Part shown: piece by piece, positions 1-8,684 of the stretch | How the letters are laid out: the number at the start of each line of letters is the position of its first letter | How positions within the stretch are numbered: position 1 is the first letter of the stretch | Origin: Anomaloglossus baeobatrachus | Taxonomy: Eukaryota; Chordata; Amphibia; Anura; Aromobatidae | Length of the DNA: 64,000 nucleotides | Reading direction: 5' to 3' | NCBI RefSeq assembly: GCF_048569485.1 | Contig: NC_134353.1 | Coordinates: 531,185,008-531,249,007 of the forward strand | Notes under the pieces: model-generated | Seen by the model: only the letters and a program-made list of their open reading frames with translations | The model's database searches: none | Told to the model about the DNA's origin: nothing | Translations under genes and position numbers: made by a program

Positions 1-1411
1 GTTAGCACAGGTCTACGCGTTTCTGGAGGCTCAGCTCCCTTCCTCAGGACCGTCAGGCATAAGATACTGTAACATCAAATCTATTGCAACAGGAATGGAC
101 AACACATATATACATTTGCTGACGTCAAAGGACCGCCTCTGTTAGAAAAAAACGGACGGGAAAGGGTGCATTGCAGTATACTGTGACGCAATACTCTTAA
201 CTTCATAATAAATATAAAAAAACAAATACGAAATCCCTGACATAATTATATCATAAATGGTCATACGTTGAAATTCGTGAAGTAAGAAAAACATAAAACA
301 AAAATACATGTGGTAATGAGACTCTGAAAAAACACAATATATATATTTATATCCACAGATAGTGTCAATCTACAACATAACAATGTGAGATGAGCCTAGA
401 ACTCACCTAGAGGTGTCAGCGCTGGAGACGAAATAGGATCAGAAAACAGGAGCATGAAACCACACCGCCAGCAGAGCGTGTAGTGCTTCAAAGAAAAAAG
501 TCACCGTCATTTCCCCAGTATCGTTATGATAACAGAGAGAAAATATTCCAAAAAAACTCAAATGACATCCCATCATGAAAGTAAGATAGAATCCACACAT
601 CCAGGAGTAGCTCATAACCTCAAACAGTGTAGGAGTTCATAGAAGTTCAGAAGCGTGGGAAAAAGACAGAACCCGCATGCGCGGGAAGCAAGTGCAGAAA
701 CCAGGGGGTGAACAAAGTTCAATACCGTGGGAAAAAAACACACGGCGCCTGCGCTAACAGAAGGACACAGAGCAAGTGTAACATTGAAACTAAGTGAATA
801 GAGAAAATGGAGGTGGCCTGAGAGCCGATCAGTGCAAACACTTATATCAGACACACGGAGACATAAAACATTAGATGTGTCACCAACATCATGAAGTGAA
901 ATAGGAACATGAATTCCAATAGTATACATTGAATAAAACTACCGAAAAATAAGGGACGAGAACGGAAGGAAAGCCGTGAAAGTAGAGTGCAAAGGTGCAG
1001 TGATACATATTGAGCCATTAATATCACACCAATAAATTTATATTAATGCCGCTCCCGCAAAAAATTGGCAGACAAACGTAAAGAATAAATATGTGCAGGG
1101 TTGGCAATTAGAAGAACAAAGACACAAATGTCAATCGTGTTCGGACACGATATAAAATAGATATCAAAAATTAATATTTAAAACCCACAGGGGATCGATA
1201 AGGTGTAAACCTGCTGACAAACAAGATGTATATAAATACAAGAATAAATATACATATTATCGCAAGAATATAATACAATAAAAAATGCACTGGGGTATGT
1301 AGAAAATATATATTAAAAATAAAAAAAAAAAAAAAATATATAAAAAATATTAATATAATAAAATAAGAGACCTGTCATAAAAAGCATAGCTAAAAATATA
1401 TATATATATAT
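1..1411 (-). mobile_element. Penelope-like element arm, left copy (cut by window start)
   Basis: About 900 bases from the window start are the reverse complement of 6552-7394, so two copies of one element face each other across the LTR retrotransposon. The outer end carries a hammerhead-like motif. Assignment to Penelope-like elements rests on three things known for that group: hammerhead motifs in the pseudo-LTR, a retained intron of about 75 nt (seen in the right copy), and inverted partial copies. No reverse transcriptase or GIY-YIG frame is visible. The AT-rich stretch 900-1411 has no partner in the right copy. A foldback DNA element is the main alternative. Confidence 0.55.
10..51 (-). 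ncRNA. Hammerhead ribozyme-like motif (copy 1)
   Basis: Read on minus: GGTC, then CTGAGGA (fits the core CUGANGA), a stem-loop with GGAG/CTCC arms, GAAA, CGCGTA and GACC. Stem I is GGTC/GACC. ACGCGT is self-complementary, so stem III would form between two molecules or tandem copies, as in short-stem hammerheads of Penelope-like elements. Activity is inferred. Confidence 0.6.
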
Positions 1412-2102
1412 TGTAAGGATGCAATGTGGTAGATGGCCGGTATGTGTCACAGAGGGGGAAATCCTCTGTGATCTGAACCTGGAATGTTTCTCTGGGACTT
1501 GTAGTTCCATGAGGATTGTTGTACACATTCAGGGCTGGGTTCATGGGATGGTCAGAAGTGATGGGCGGGACTGACCATCCACATACCTCCCATACGTAGG
1601 TGTGTCTCATGGGATTTAATGGAGCTGTCGTTTGTCACATGTTCTCTGTGTGCTGGTGGGAGCCATCTTGGTTGGAGCACATGTGCAGGAGATCCTATGC
1701 ATACAGAGCTAGTGAGGGCTCTGAAATGTCAGGGAGCTGCAGAATCCACTGAGGCTGTGAGGAATTGGAACGTGTACAACGGCCAGGATGTTGAGCCCAG
1801 TGTGAGAGTCTCCCTGGACTGGATGGAGGCAGACTGACAGACTGCAAACCTACTGGCAGGTAACACCCCACAAAGGTGGACTTTACTGGCTGATGCCAGA
1901 GAATGAACTGTATGAACAATCAGCAGTTTAAACAGACAGTGAGACATTGTCCTGCGGGAAAGTGGCTGTGGCCCATTACACTGCGTGGTTTATGAGGATG
2001 TGAATAAATCACCGAGATTCTTTAAGTGACAAAGTGCTTGTGTGTGTCTTGATCCCGCTGCCAGACGTGTGCCCCAAGACGTTCAGGGCCCAGGTCGTCA
2101 CA
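1412..2102 (+). repeat. 5' LTR
   Basis: Starts TGTAAGGATGCAATG and ends GTCGTCACA. It matches 5819-6509 at full length with no difference seen by eye. A short AATAAA-containing stretch (GTGAATAAATCACC) near 2000 may be the polyadenylation signal. Confidence 0.93.
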
Positions 2103-2125
2103 TTATGGTGGAGAACGCGGGCATA
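2103..2125 (+). promoter_or_regulatory. Putative primer-binding region of the LTR element
   Basis: TTATGGTGGAGAACGCGGGC follows the 5' LTR directly. A TGGTGGAG-type leader right after the LTR is usual in Ty3/Gypsy elements. I did not match it to a specific tRNA. Confidence 0.4.
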
Positions 2126-2350
2126 TGGCCTGGTTGCTAGGGGCAACACAGCCTGGTTGCTAAGGGCAACGGCCTAGGACATATTCTTGTGGATACGGAC
2201 TGCTTGCTGTGGATCGGCGGGTCCACGAAAAAAAAAATAATTTTTGAAGCGGTTTGCGGTGGATCGGCGGGTCCACGAAAACTGACGGCGCACTCAAGCA
2301 GCTTGCGGTGGATCGGCGGGTCCACGAAGTTCCAGGAAAGCTGAGCGACC

Positions 2351-5300
2351 ATGAGTGGAGCAGCAAGCCTGGACGTTATAGAGGAGCTGTACCAGTTCCT
2401 TGTGCATGGACAGCAGGAGCTGTCTGTGCGCAGAGATGTGGCAGCAGTGGACCAGTTTGTGAGTTCCCTTCTGGGGCCAGTACGGGCACAGGGTACCCAG
2501 GGAGATAAAGGGGAACGGTGTGAACTGGGATCTAAGGACACTGCAAGGAAGCCACAGAAAGCCCATAAAGGGGTGGTTGCCCATAAGGGGGTGGTTGCCC
2601 ATATGGGGGTGGAGTCCCATAAAGGGGTGGTTGCCCATAAGGGGGTGGAGTCCCATAAAGGGGTGGTTGCCCATAAGGGGATGGAGTCCCATAAAGGGGT
2701 GGATGCCCAAAAGGGGGAGGAGTCCCAGAAAGCGGTGGTCCCCCAAAATGGTGCAGAGCATCCCAAATCCAAGGGTGAAGTGGCGCAGATGGACTGTAGC
2801 CAGGGACAACAGTGTTCATGCCACAAGTGTCCGGTTTGCGGTATAGACCACCCATCCGACGAGAAGCCACGTCTGTGTTCCGTGGAAGTGGATGGGGAAT
2901 CTGTAACAAGGGTCATAGACTCAAGGAGCTTGGTGACCCTGGTGAGGGCCACTTCTGATGTCAACTTGATTCCTGGAAGGAAGATCCACGTCGGCTGCAC
3001 CCACAATAATGAGACAGAATACCCGGTATCCAGCGTGGTCATTAAGACAGCCAGGGACAGTGGTTCTCATGATGTTGGTGTAGTCTCAGATTTACTGCAG
3101 CCAATTATTATAGGTTGGGACTCTAAATTATTTGTGCACTTGTGGAAGCAGGGGGACGTATCCGGTTGCTTGTGTAAGAGCCAGAACAGCCCAAAGGAAA
3201 CCCTACCACATTGGGAGGTGAAACGGGGTCCTTGTTGTGGAGTTATGTGTGGTAAGGAGGAGATAGTACCTTCTAAAATTGACTGTCCTAAGTTAGGGGT
3301 GACCAAAGAAAATGGACGGACCCAACTTAGTGACATAAGGACTAAGGGAATAACCAATAGTGTGACCGTTAAAAACGGGGTAGCTCCAGAAAGGGAGGCA
3401 GATATCTGGTTAAATGGGGACATGATAGTCCAGGACGCCAGGGGGAGTGACGATGACTCCAGAATGGACACTGACTCTTATAAAAGGACAAGAGAGTGCA
3501 GTGAGGTACAGACAATTGAGAAGGGTAAAACCTCCTCCAGACGCCGGAGACGTAATAAGCGCCAAAAGCTCGTGCAAGGTATACCGTCTGAGGGTGCAGA
3601 GAAAGTGAAGTACCTGGTCGAGGAAAACACGTTGCCAGTAGCAACTGCTAAGGTAGAGTCAGACAGCGATGTCCTACACAAGAAAGAGGTATCAGAAACT
3701 GAACTGACACATTGTAACGACAGACATCAGCAGGGTGAAATGTCAAAAAATGAGCCAACCAAAGCAGTAATGGTGGTGTCTCCTATAGATTCCAAGCATG
3801 AAGCAGAAGGTCTGTCGGACGAGAGCACTGTAGGAGGTGAAATCCTAGAGGGTAATACAGGACAAGGAATCCTGGAGAAAGTTGGTGAAGTACAAATCCA
3901 TAGAGGTCATGGTGAGCAGACCGGTAAATTACCCAGTGTTGGGGTGATGAAGGGTGAAAACGGGGCCAAAGGTCTAAGAGGAACAGAGTACCACGCTGAA
4001 GGGTGTGACACCCTTGCAGAAAAAAAGAGGACTGAAGGTGACACTGCAGAGACCCGCAAGGAAGTTGAAGGTAACGCAGTGAAGACCCAAGAGACAGCTG
4101 GTGCTGCAAAAGTGAAAAGAGTCTCTGATGAGGTGAAGTCTGGACCAGAGGTCTTATCAGGAACTGATAGCCTGAGTGACCTGCCTGGTAAGACCAAGAT
4201 GGAAGACATAGAGATGGTCTTGGTTAAGAACAATAGCAAACCCAAAGGCTCTGAGGCTGGAGCTGAACCGGAAGAGTGTGTAACTCAAGAAGTGGAGCCG
4301 TGCATGAGAGAAAAAGATAGATGCAAGAGACCAAAGGAATGGTCTAATTTCCTTGAAGGTCAAGAAACCTGTCCATTCTTTAAGTGCATGGTAGATGTGC
4401 CCGAAGACCTAAGAAAAGCCTGTGCCCATAAGTCGATGCATGAGACGTTTAAGAAGGCTGTAGGGGCCTGTGAAGTGTACTTTGCCCCAGAGACTTGTCA
4501 GTTGGTGGTGTGCTCTGCCAGTAATGTCACAAAGAAGCGAGTGGCTATCCTGAGTGACATGCACCTGCAGTGTCTTCGCACGAAATGGCTCATCTCGGCA
4601 CAGATGGAAGAAGACACCGGGCGCTTGGAGTGTATGAAGCAGCTCACTGCAGAATTTCAGGAAGTTGTCGTGGTGAAGAAATCATTAATTGGGCTTGCAT
4701 TAAGAGCGCTGAAAAGTAACATTCAGCAAGCCAGGAAGGTTCCAGGTGTTACAGCGATTGAATTAGAAGAGCACAGTGGAACATTCCAAATCTATGGGAA
4801 AACTGAAGAAGCAGTGAAAACAGCTCGAAGGCTGTTGGACTTTGTGGAAGAGGTCACACAAGTGCCCAGAGAACTTGTCAAGAAACTGATTGGCAGAAAT
4901 GGAAGAGTCATGCAGGAGATGGTTGATACATCCGGTGTGACGAGAGTAAGACTTAAGGTTTATCATAAGGCCAAGTTACCCTGTGAAGTTGGTATGGTTC
5001 CATGTGTCATGGCGGGAACAAAGGAGTGTGTTGAAAACGTACGAGTTCTCCTAGAATACCGCCTGGGATACCTGGAAGAACTAAAGCAAATGGATCTTGA
5101 AAGACAGAAGATTGCAGAGACACTTTGTCAAGTGAGTTTGAGGTCACGACCGCTTTCGGGCCAGGGCCCAGAGAAGAAGTGTGGTCCACCTGATGAACGT
5201 GTTGCCTTCACTGGCAAGGGAAGTAGGTCCTGTAGGGAAAGGAGCCTAGGTCATAGAAGACCTACGTATAAATCAGGCTATGACACAGACTCTGAAGGGT

Positions 5301-5839
5301 CCAAGCCCTCTAAAACAAAATCTAAAAGAAAAGATGGAGGGAGTGACTGTTCCATAGCCAAAAGTGGTGGTGGGAAAAGGCGGAGATGGAAAGGTGACCT
5401 AAGACGTAATGAGAGAAGAGGCCATAGTAGATTGGGAAACAGAGAGTGTGCAGGGTCTAGTTGTGGGAGATCTCCTGTCGGCTCGGTTGTGAGGTACCTG
5501 GACAAGAGCCCCTCTAGTGGACTGGTTAGCGCAGAGTCAGGCCGCACGGTAGTTTTGACTGATGGGGTGTCTCACTACCACACTGACTGTTGGAGACAGT
5601 TATGGAACGATATGTCGGACCGGCGGACGTGTCTGAAAAGAGGGTTCACTGAGGAGGGTTTGTTGACAGTGGCGGATGGTCGGTCAGGAGCAGAAACTCC
5701 AAGTTTTCGTAGAGGGCCCATTCGACTGGTAGGGTATGGTTTCCCTAATGCCCTGTCTCAGGGTCACTGTAGGTTGTCGAGTGTTCCACCCTACAAGTTG
5801 GAACAGAGGGGGGGGATATGTAAGGATGCAATGTGGTAG
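2351..5839 (+). CDS. Gag/retropepsin-like protein fused to a captured FXR1-like RNA-binding region (1162 aa)
   Basis: One uninterrupted frame starting at ATG 2351; the stop lies just inside the 3' LTR. Rough layout: residues 1-70, Gag-like N-terminus; 72-130, in-frame tandem repeats (HKGVVA/SHKGVE); 155-175, Cys-rich [11 protein letters not shown]; 176-265, retropepsin-like domain ([10 protein letters not shown]...IIIGWD); 270-660, charged linker with a basic [10 protein letters not shown] stretch that could be a nuclear signal. From about 678 the protein follows Fragile-X-related proteins: [52 protein letters not shown] (KH1 side), [16 protein letters not shown] (KH2 with its GxxG loop), [12 protein letters not shown], then [19 protein letters not shown] and late [15 protein letters not shown], which resembles FXR1 ENGLVTVADYISRAE. 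No insert separates KH2 from GMVP, as in FXR1/2 rather than FMR1. Likely role: RNA binding in aid of the element, or a passenger. Function is inferred. Confidence 0.85.
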   Translation: MSGAASLDVIEELYQFLVHGQQELSVRRDVAAVDQFVSSLLGPVRAQGTQGDKGERCELGSKDTARKPQKAHKGVVAHKGVVAHMGVESHKGVVAHKGVESHKGVVAHKGMESHKGVDAQKGEESQKAVVPQNGAEHPKSKGEVAQMDCSQGQQCSCHKCPVCGIDHPSDEKPRLCSVEVDGESVTRVIDSRSLVTLVRATSDVNLIPGRKIHVGCTHNNETEYPVSSVVIKTARDSGSHDVGVVSDLLQPIIIGWDSKLFVHLWKQGDVSGCLCKSQNSPKETLPHWEVKRGPCCGVMCGKEEIVPSKIDCPKLGVTKENGRTQLSDIRTKGITNSVTVKNGVAPEREADIWLNGDMIVQDARGSDDDSRMDTDSYKRTRECSEVQTIEKGKTSSRRRRRNKRQKLVQGIPSEGAEKVKYLVEENTLPVATAKVESDSDVLHKKEVSETELTHCNDRHQQGEMSKNEPTKAVMVVSPIDSKHEAEGLSDESTVGGEILEGNTGQGILEKVGEVQIHRGHGEQTGKLPSVGVMKGENGAKGLRGTEYHAEGCDTLAEKKRTEGDTAETRKEVEGNAVKTQETAGAAKVKRVSDEVKSGPEVLSGTDSLSDLPGKTKMEDIEMVLVKNNSKPKGSEAGAEPEECVTQEVEPCMREKDRCKRPKEWSNFLEGQETCPFFKCMVDVPEDLRKACAHKSMHETFKKAVGACEVYFAPETCQLVVCSASNVTKKRVAILSDMHLQCLRTKWLISAQMEEDTGRLECMKQLTAEFQEVVVVKKSLIGLALRALKSNIQQARKVPGVTAIELEEHSGTFQIYGKTEEAVKTARRLLDFVEEVTQVPRELVKKLIGRNGRVMQEMVDTSGVTRVRLKVYHKAKLPCEVGMVPCVMAGTKECVENVRVLLEYRLGYLEELKQMDLERQKIAETLCQVSLRSRPLSGQGPEKKCGPPDERVAFTGKGSRSCRERSLGHRRPTYKSGYDTDSEGSKPSKTKSKRKDGGSDCSIAKSGGGKRRRWKGDLRRNERRGHSRLGNRECAGSSCGRSPVGSVVRYLDKSPSSGLVSAESGRTVVLTDGVSHYHTDCWRQLWNDMSDRRTCLKRGFTEEGLLTVADGRSGAETPSFRRGPIRLVGYGFPNALSQGHCRLSSVPPYKLEQRGGICKDAMW
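2566..2750 (+). repeat. In-frame 18-bp tandem repeat in the Gag-like region
   Basis: About ten units of CCCATAAAGGGGTGGTTG or close variants, each coding six residues (HKGVVA, SHKGVE). The 18-bp period keeps the frame open whatever the copy number. Confidence 0.85.
5801..5818 (+). promoter_or_regulatory. Polypurine tract
   Basis: GAACAGAGGGGGGGGATA directly precedes the 3' LTR, the expected place for the plus-strand primer of an LTR element. It lies inside the open frame. Confidence 0.65.
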
Positions 5840-6509
5840 ATGGCCGGTATGTGTCACAGAGGGGGAAATCCTCTGTGATCTGAACCTGGAATGTTTCTCT
5901 GGGACTTGTAGTTCCATGAGGATTGTTGTACACATTCAGGGCTGGGTTCATGGGATGGTCAGAAGTGATGGGCGGGACTGACCATCCACATACCTCCCAT
6001 ACGTAGGTGTGTCTCATGGGATTTAATGGAGCTGTCGTTTGTCACATGTTCTCTGTGTGCTGGTGGGAGCCATCTTGGTTGGAGCACATGTGCAGGAGAT
6101 CCTATGCATACAGAGCTAGTGAGGGCTCTGAAATGTCAGGGAGCTGCAGAATCCACTGAGGCTGTGAGGAATTGGAACGTGTACAACGGCCAGGATGTTG
6201 AGCCCAGTGTGAGAGTCTCCCTGGACTGGATGGAGGCAGACTGACAGACTGCAAACCTACTGGCAGGTAACACCCCACAAAGGTGGACTTTACTGGCTGA
6301 TGCCAGAGAATGAACTGTATGAACAATCAGCAGTTTAAACAGACAGTGAGACATTGTCCTGCGGGAAAGTGGCTGTGGCCCATTACACTGCGTGGTTTAT
6401 GAGGATGTGAATAAATCACCGAGATTCTTTAAGTGACAAAGTGCTTGTGTGTGTCTTGATCCCGCTGCCAGACGTGTGCCCCAAGACGTTCAGGGCCCAG
6501 GTCGTCACA
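5819..6509 (+). repeat. 3' LTR
   Basis: Full-length match to 1412-2102. Begins TGTAAGG right after the polypurine tract and ends GTCGTCACA. Confidence 0.93.
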
Positions 6510-7343
6510 TTATGCATATATATATGCATTTTTTTTATATATTTTCATATATCACTTCATGATGTTGGTGACACATGTAATGTTTTATTTCTCCGTGTCA
6601 GATATAAGTGTTTGCACTGATCGGCTCTCGGGCCACCTCCATTTTCTCTATTCACTTAGTTTCAATGTTACACTTGCTCTGTGTCCTTCTGTTAGCGCAG
6701 GCGCCGTGTGTTTTTTTTTCCCCACGGTATTGAACTTTGTTTACTCCCTGGTTTCTGCACTTGCTTCCCGCGCATGCGGGTTCTGTCTTTTTCCCACGCT
6801 TCTGAACTTCTATGAACACCTACACTAAGTTTGAGGTTATGAGCTACTCCTGGATGTGTGGATTCTATCTTACTTTCACGATGGGATGTCATTTGAGTTT
6901 TTTTGGAATATTTTCTCTCTGTTATCATACCGATACTGGGGAAATGATGGTGTCTTTTTTCTTTGAAGCACTACACGCTCTGCTGGCGGTGTGGTTTCAT
7001 GCTCCTATTTCCCTGTTTTCTGATCCTATTTCGTCTCCAGCGCTGACACCTCTAGGTGAGTTCTAGGCTCATCTCACGTTGTTCTGTTGTAGATTGACAC
7101 TATCTGTGGATATATATATATATATATTTTTTGTTTTTTCAGAGTCTCATTATGTATTTTTGTTTTATGTTTTTCTTACTTCACGAATTTCAACGTATGA
7201 CCATTTATGAAATAATGTCAGGGATTTCGTATCCCTTTCCTGCCCGTTTTTTTTCTAACAGAGGCGGTCCTTTGATGTCAGCAAATGTATATATGTGTTG
7301 TCCATTCCTGTTGCAATAGATTTGATGTTATCTTATGCCTGAC

Positions 7344-7385
7344 GGTCCTGAGGAAGGGAGCTGAGCCTCCAGAAACGCGTAGACC
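7344..7385 (+). ncRNA. Hammerhead ribozyme-like motif (copy 2)
   Basis: GGTC + CTGAGGA + stem-loop (GGAG...CTCC) + GAAA + CGCGTA + GACC, 42 nt. It is the same as copy 1 on the opposite strand. Predicted cleavage after GUA. AATAAA follows 8 nt downstream. Confidence 0.62.
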
Positions 7386-7554
7386 TGTGCTAAATAAAGA
7401 TTAATCGGACTACTTGAACCAGTGATCATTTGGCGCGGCTTATGAAAACCCTTTTTCTACCACTGTTTTCTGTTATCTGCCACTCGGGTTGCTGCTGCCG
7501 TGATCCAATTCATCCATGCCTTTATAGTAGTTGTGACTTTCACAACTACATCTG

Positions 7555-7629
7555 GTGAGTATTATTGCTCCCTGTCCTCCTCCCCATACATTATTGGGGT
7601 AAGACCCTATTGCGCTTGTTTTTCCATAG
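7555..7629 (+). other. Intron-like segment of the Penelope-like element (75 nt)
   Basis: Donor TCTG/GTGAGT and acceptor TTGTTTTTCCATAG bound 75 nt. Two other copies in the window have the same borders at 73 and 74 nt. A 75-nt intron in the 5' pseudo-LTR is known for Drosophila virilis Penelope; use here is inferred. Confidence 0.5.
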
Positions 7630-7640
7630 CTCTTCCTTTA

Positions 7641-7981
7641 TTGACTCTTGTCACATGAAACTCAAGATTGGTGTTAATTGGAGGCGGTGGTAATGGTGTC
7701 GGCTCCAGAGATGCATCAAATTTCTGTGAAAAACATTATGTATGTTAAGTGCTGGGTGTAGCTCACGCTGAAAGGTCACAGTGTTAATAATGGTGATCAC
7801 TTTCTATGGACAAATGAACCTATGAAACCTTCAACTTGATATTCTTAGTGGCCAACCATATGTAAGCATTCCCACACAGGTCCGGACTTGACAAATTTCT
7901 TTTCTCAGCCATGCGTTAATATCAATCCCCCATAACCCTCAGGTTGTTCAGAACTCCATGCCATATTGGAGAGGGTGATGA
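7641..7981. other. Unassigned sequence
   Basis: No gene, repeat structure or family resemblance recognised between the Penelope-like copy and the L1 fragment. Confidence 0.5.
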
Positions 7982-8245
7982 TTGTTTTTTGTTTTTTATA
8001 ATTCTTTATTTAGCTTGACAACGATTGATTGTACAACAGGAAATCACATTTCAAGAAAAGATTACTTACAAATTGCAAATCATCACAGAAAAAGTCACAT
8101 AATTAAAAGGGGGAGTAGTGGGGGGGTATGAGAGGAGGGTGGAAGAAGCGTTGATTCACCCAGAAGTCAGCAGGGCGACACTTTCCCCGAATTATCTTCG
8201 TGCCCCCTTATACTCGTCTGTCTGCTCAAAGTCCATCCAGTAATA

Positions 8246-8684
8246 CTATGTGGCCCAGAACTTTTCATAGGTGTCATGGATCGAAGAAGTCAAGTCCTTC
8301 ATGTGCATAAGGTCATTGACACTTGAGATCCATAGAGCTACAGTTGGACAGGTGACACTCCTCCAGTTTAGGGGGACACATGAACGAGCCGCCATAATCA
8401 AAAATCTCAAGAGAGAGTATTTGTACTTGAACCCATTCATCCTGTAAACCCTGTCACTGTGCGGAGAATTTGACATACCCTGGTGCAGAAGGGTTGTAAC
8501 ACGCTACAGTCCCAGAAAATATGTAGGAAAGTGCCTTCTGCCCTGCTGCACCGCCAACATACTGGGTCCACTGAGGGAAACATAGTGTGCAAACAAAAGG
8601 GGACTCTATACCAGCATGTGAGGATTTTGTAATTGGCCTCTTGCAGTCTCGAGCTAATAGACGTTTTATAAGCCAAACTACATA
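8246..8684 (-). pseudogene. L1 ORF2 C-terminal remnant
   Basis: Minus translation contains YKILTCWYRVPFCLHTMFPS, DPVCWRCSRAEGTFLHIFWD and a following frame with AARSCVPLNWRSVTCPTVAL and YEKFWAT, all typical of the end of amphibian L1 ORF2. The frame changes between the two stretches, so the copy is dead. The 5' continuation is at 11431-12040. Confidence 0.72.

Larger units (their letters stand above)
1412..6509 (+). mobile_element. LTR retrotransposon (Ty3/Gypsy-like, non-autonomous) carrying an FXR1-like gene
   Basis: Two direct 691-bp repeats (TG...CA) flank an internal region with a primer-site-like stretch, one long open frame and a polypurine tract. By eye the two LTRs show no difference, so the insertion is very young. 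The internal region has Gag/retropepsin-like and FXR1-like parts; I recognise no reverse transcriptase, RNase H or integrase, so movement would need enzymes supplied by a relative. The element looks structurally whole for what it carries. It sits in a TA-rich stretch between the inverted Penelope-like arms; a clean target duplication cannot be read there. Family assignment is inferred from the LTR end and leader and from the protease-like domain. Confidence 0.88.
6510..7640 (+). mobile_element. Penelope-like element arm, right copy
   Basis: 6552-7394 is the inverted partner of the window start. Beyond the hammerhead motif come AATAAA (7393-7398), a hairpin formed by GTAGTTGTG/CACAACTAC around 7527-7549, and a 75-nt intron-like segment ending near ACCCTATTGCGCTTG. 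The same downstream module appears at 21010-21335 (minus) and 58040-58287. No protein domain is recognised in it. Confidence 0.6.

Noticed and set aside
1619-1837. 72-codon frame present twice (1619-1837 and 6026-6244)
   Set aside because: It lies inside both LTR copies, so the duplication is that of the LTR; no protein family recognised.
2351-5839. A host FXR1 gene or simple processed pseudogene
   Set aside because: The FXR-like part is in one frame with a Gag/retropepsin-like half, lies exactly between two LTRs and is followed by a polypurine tract.
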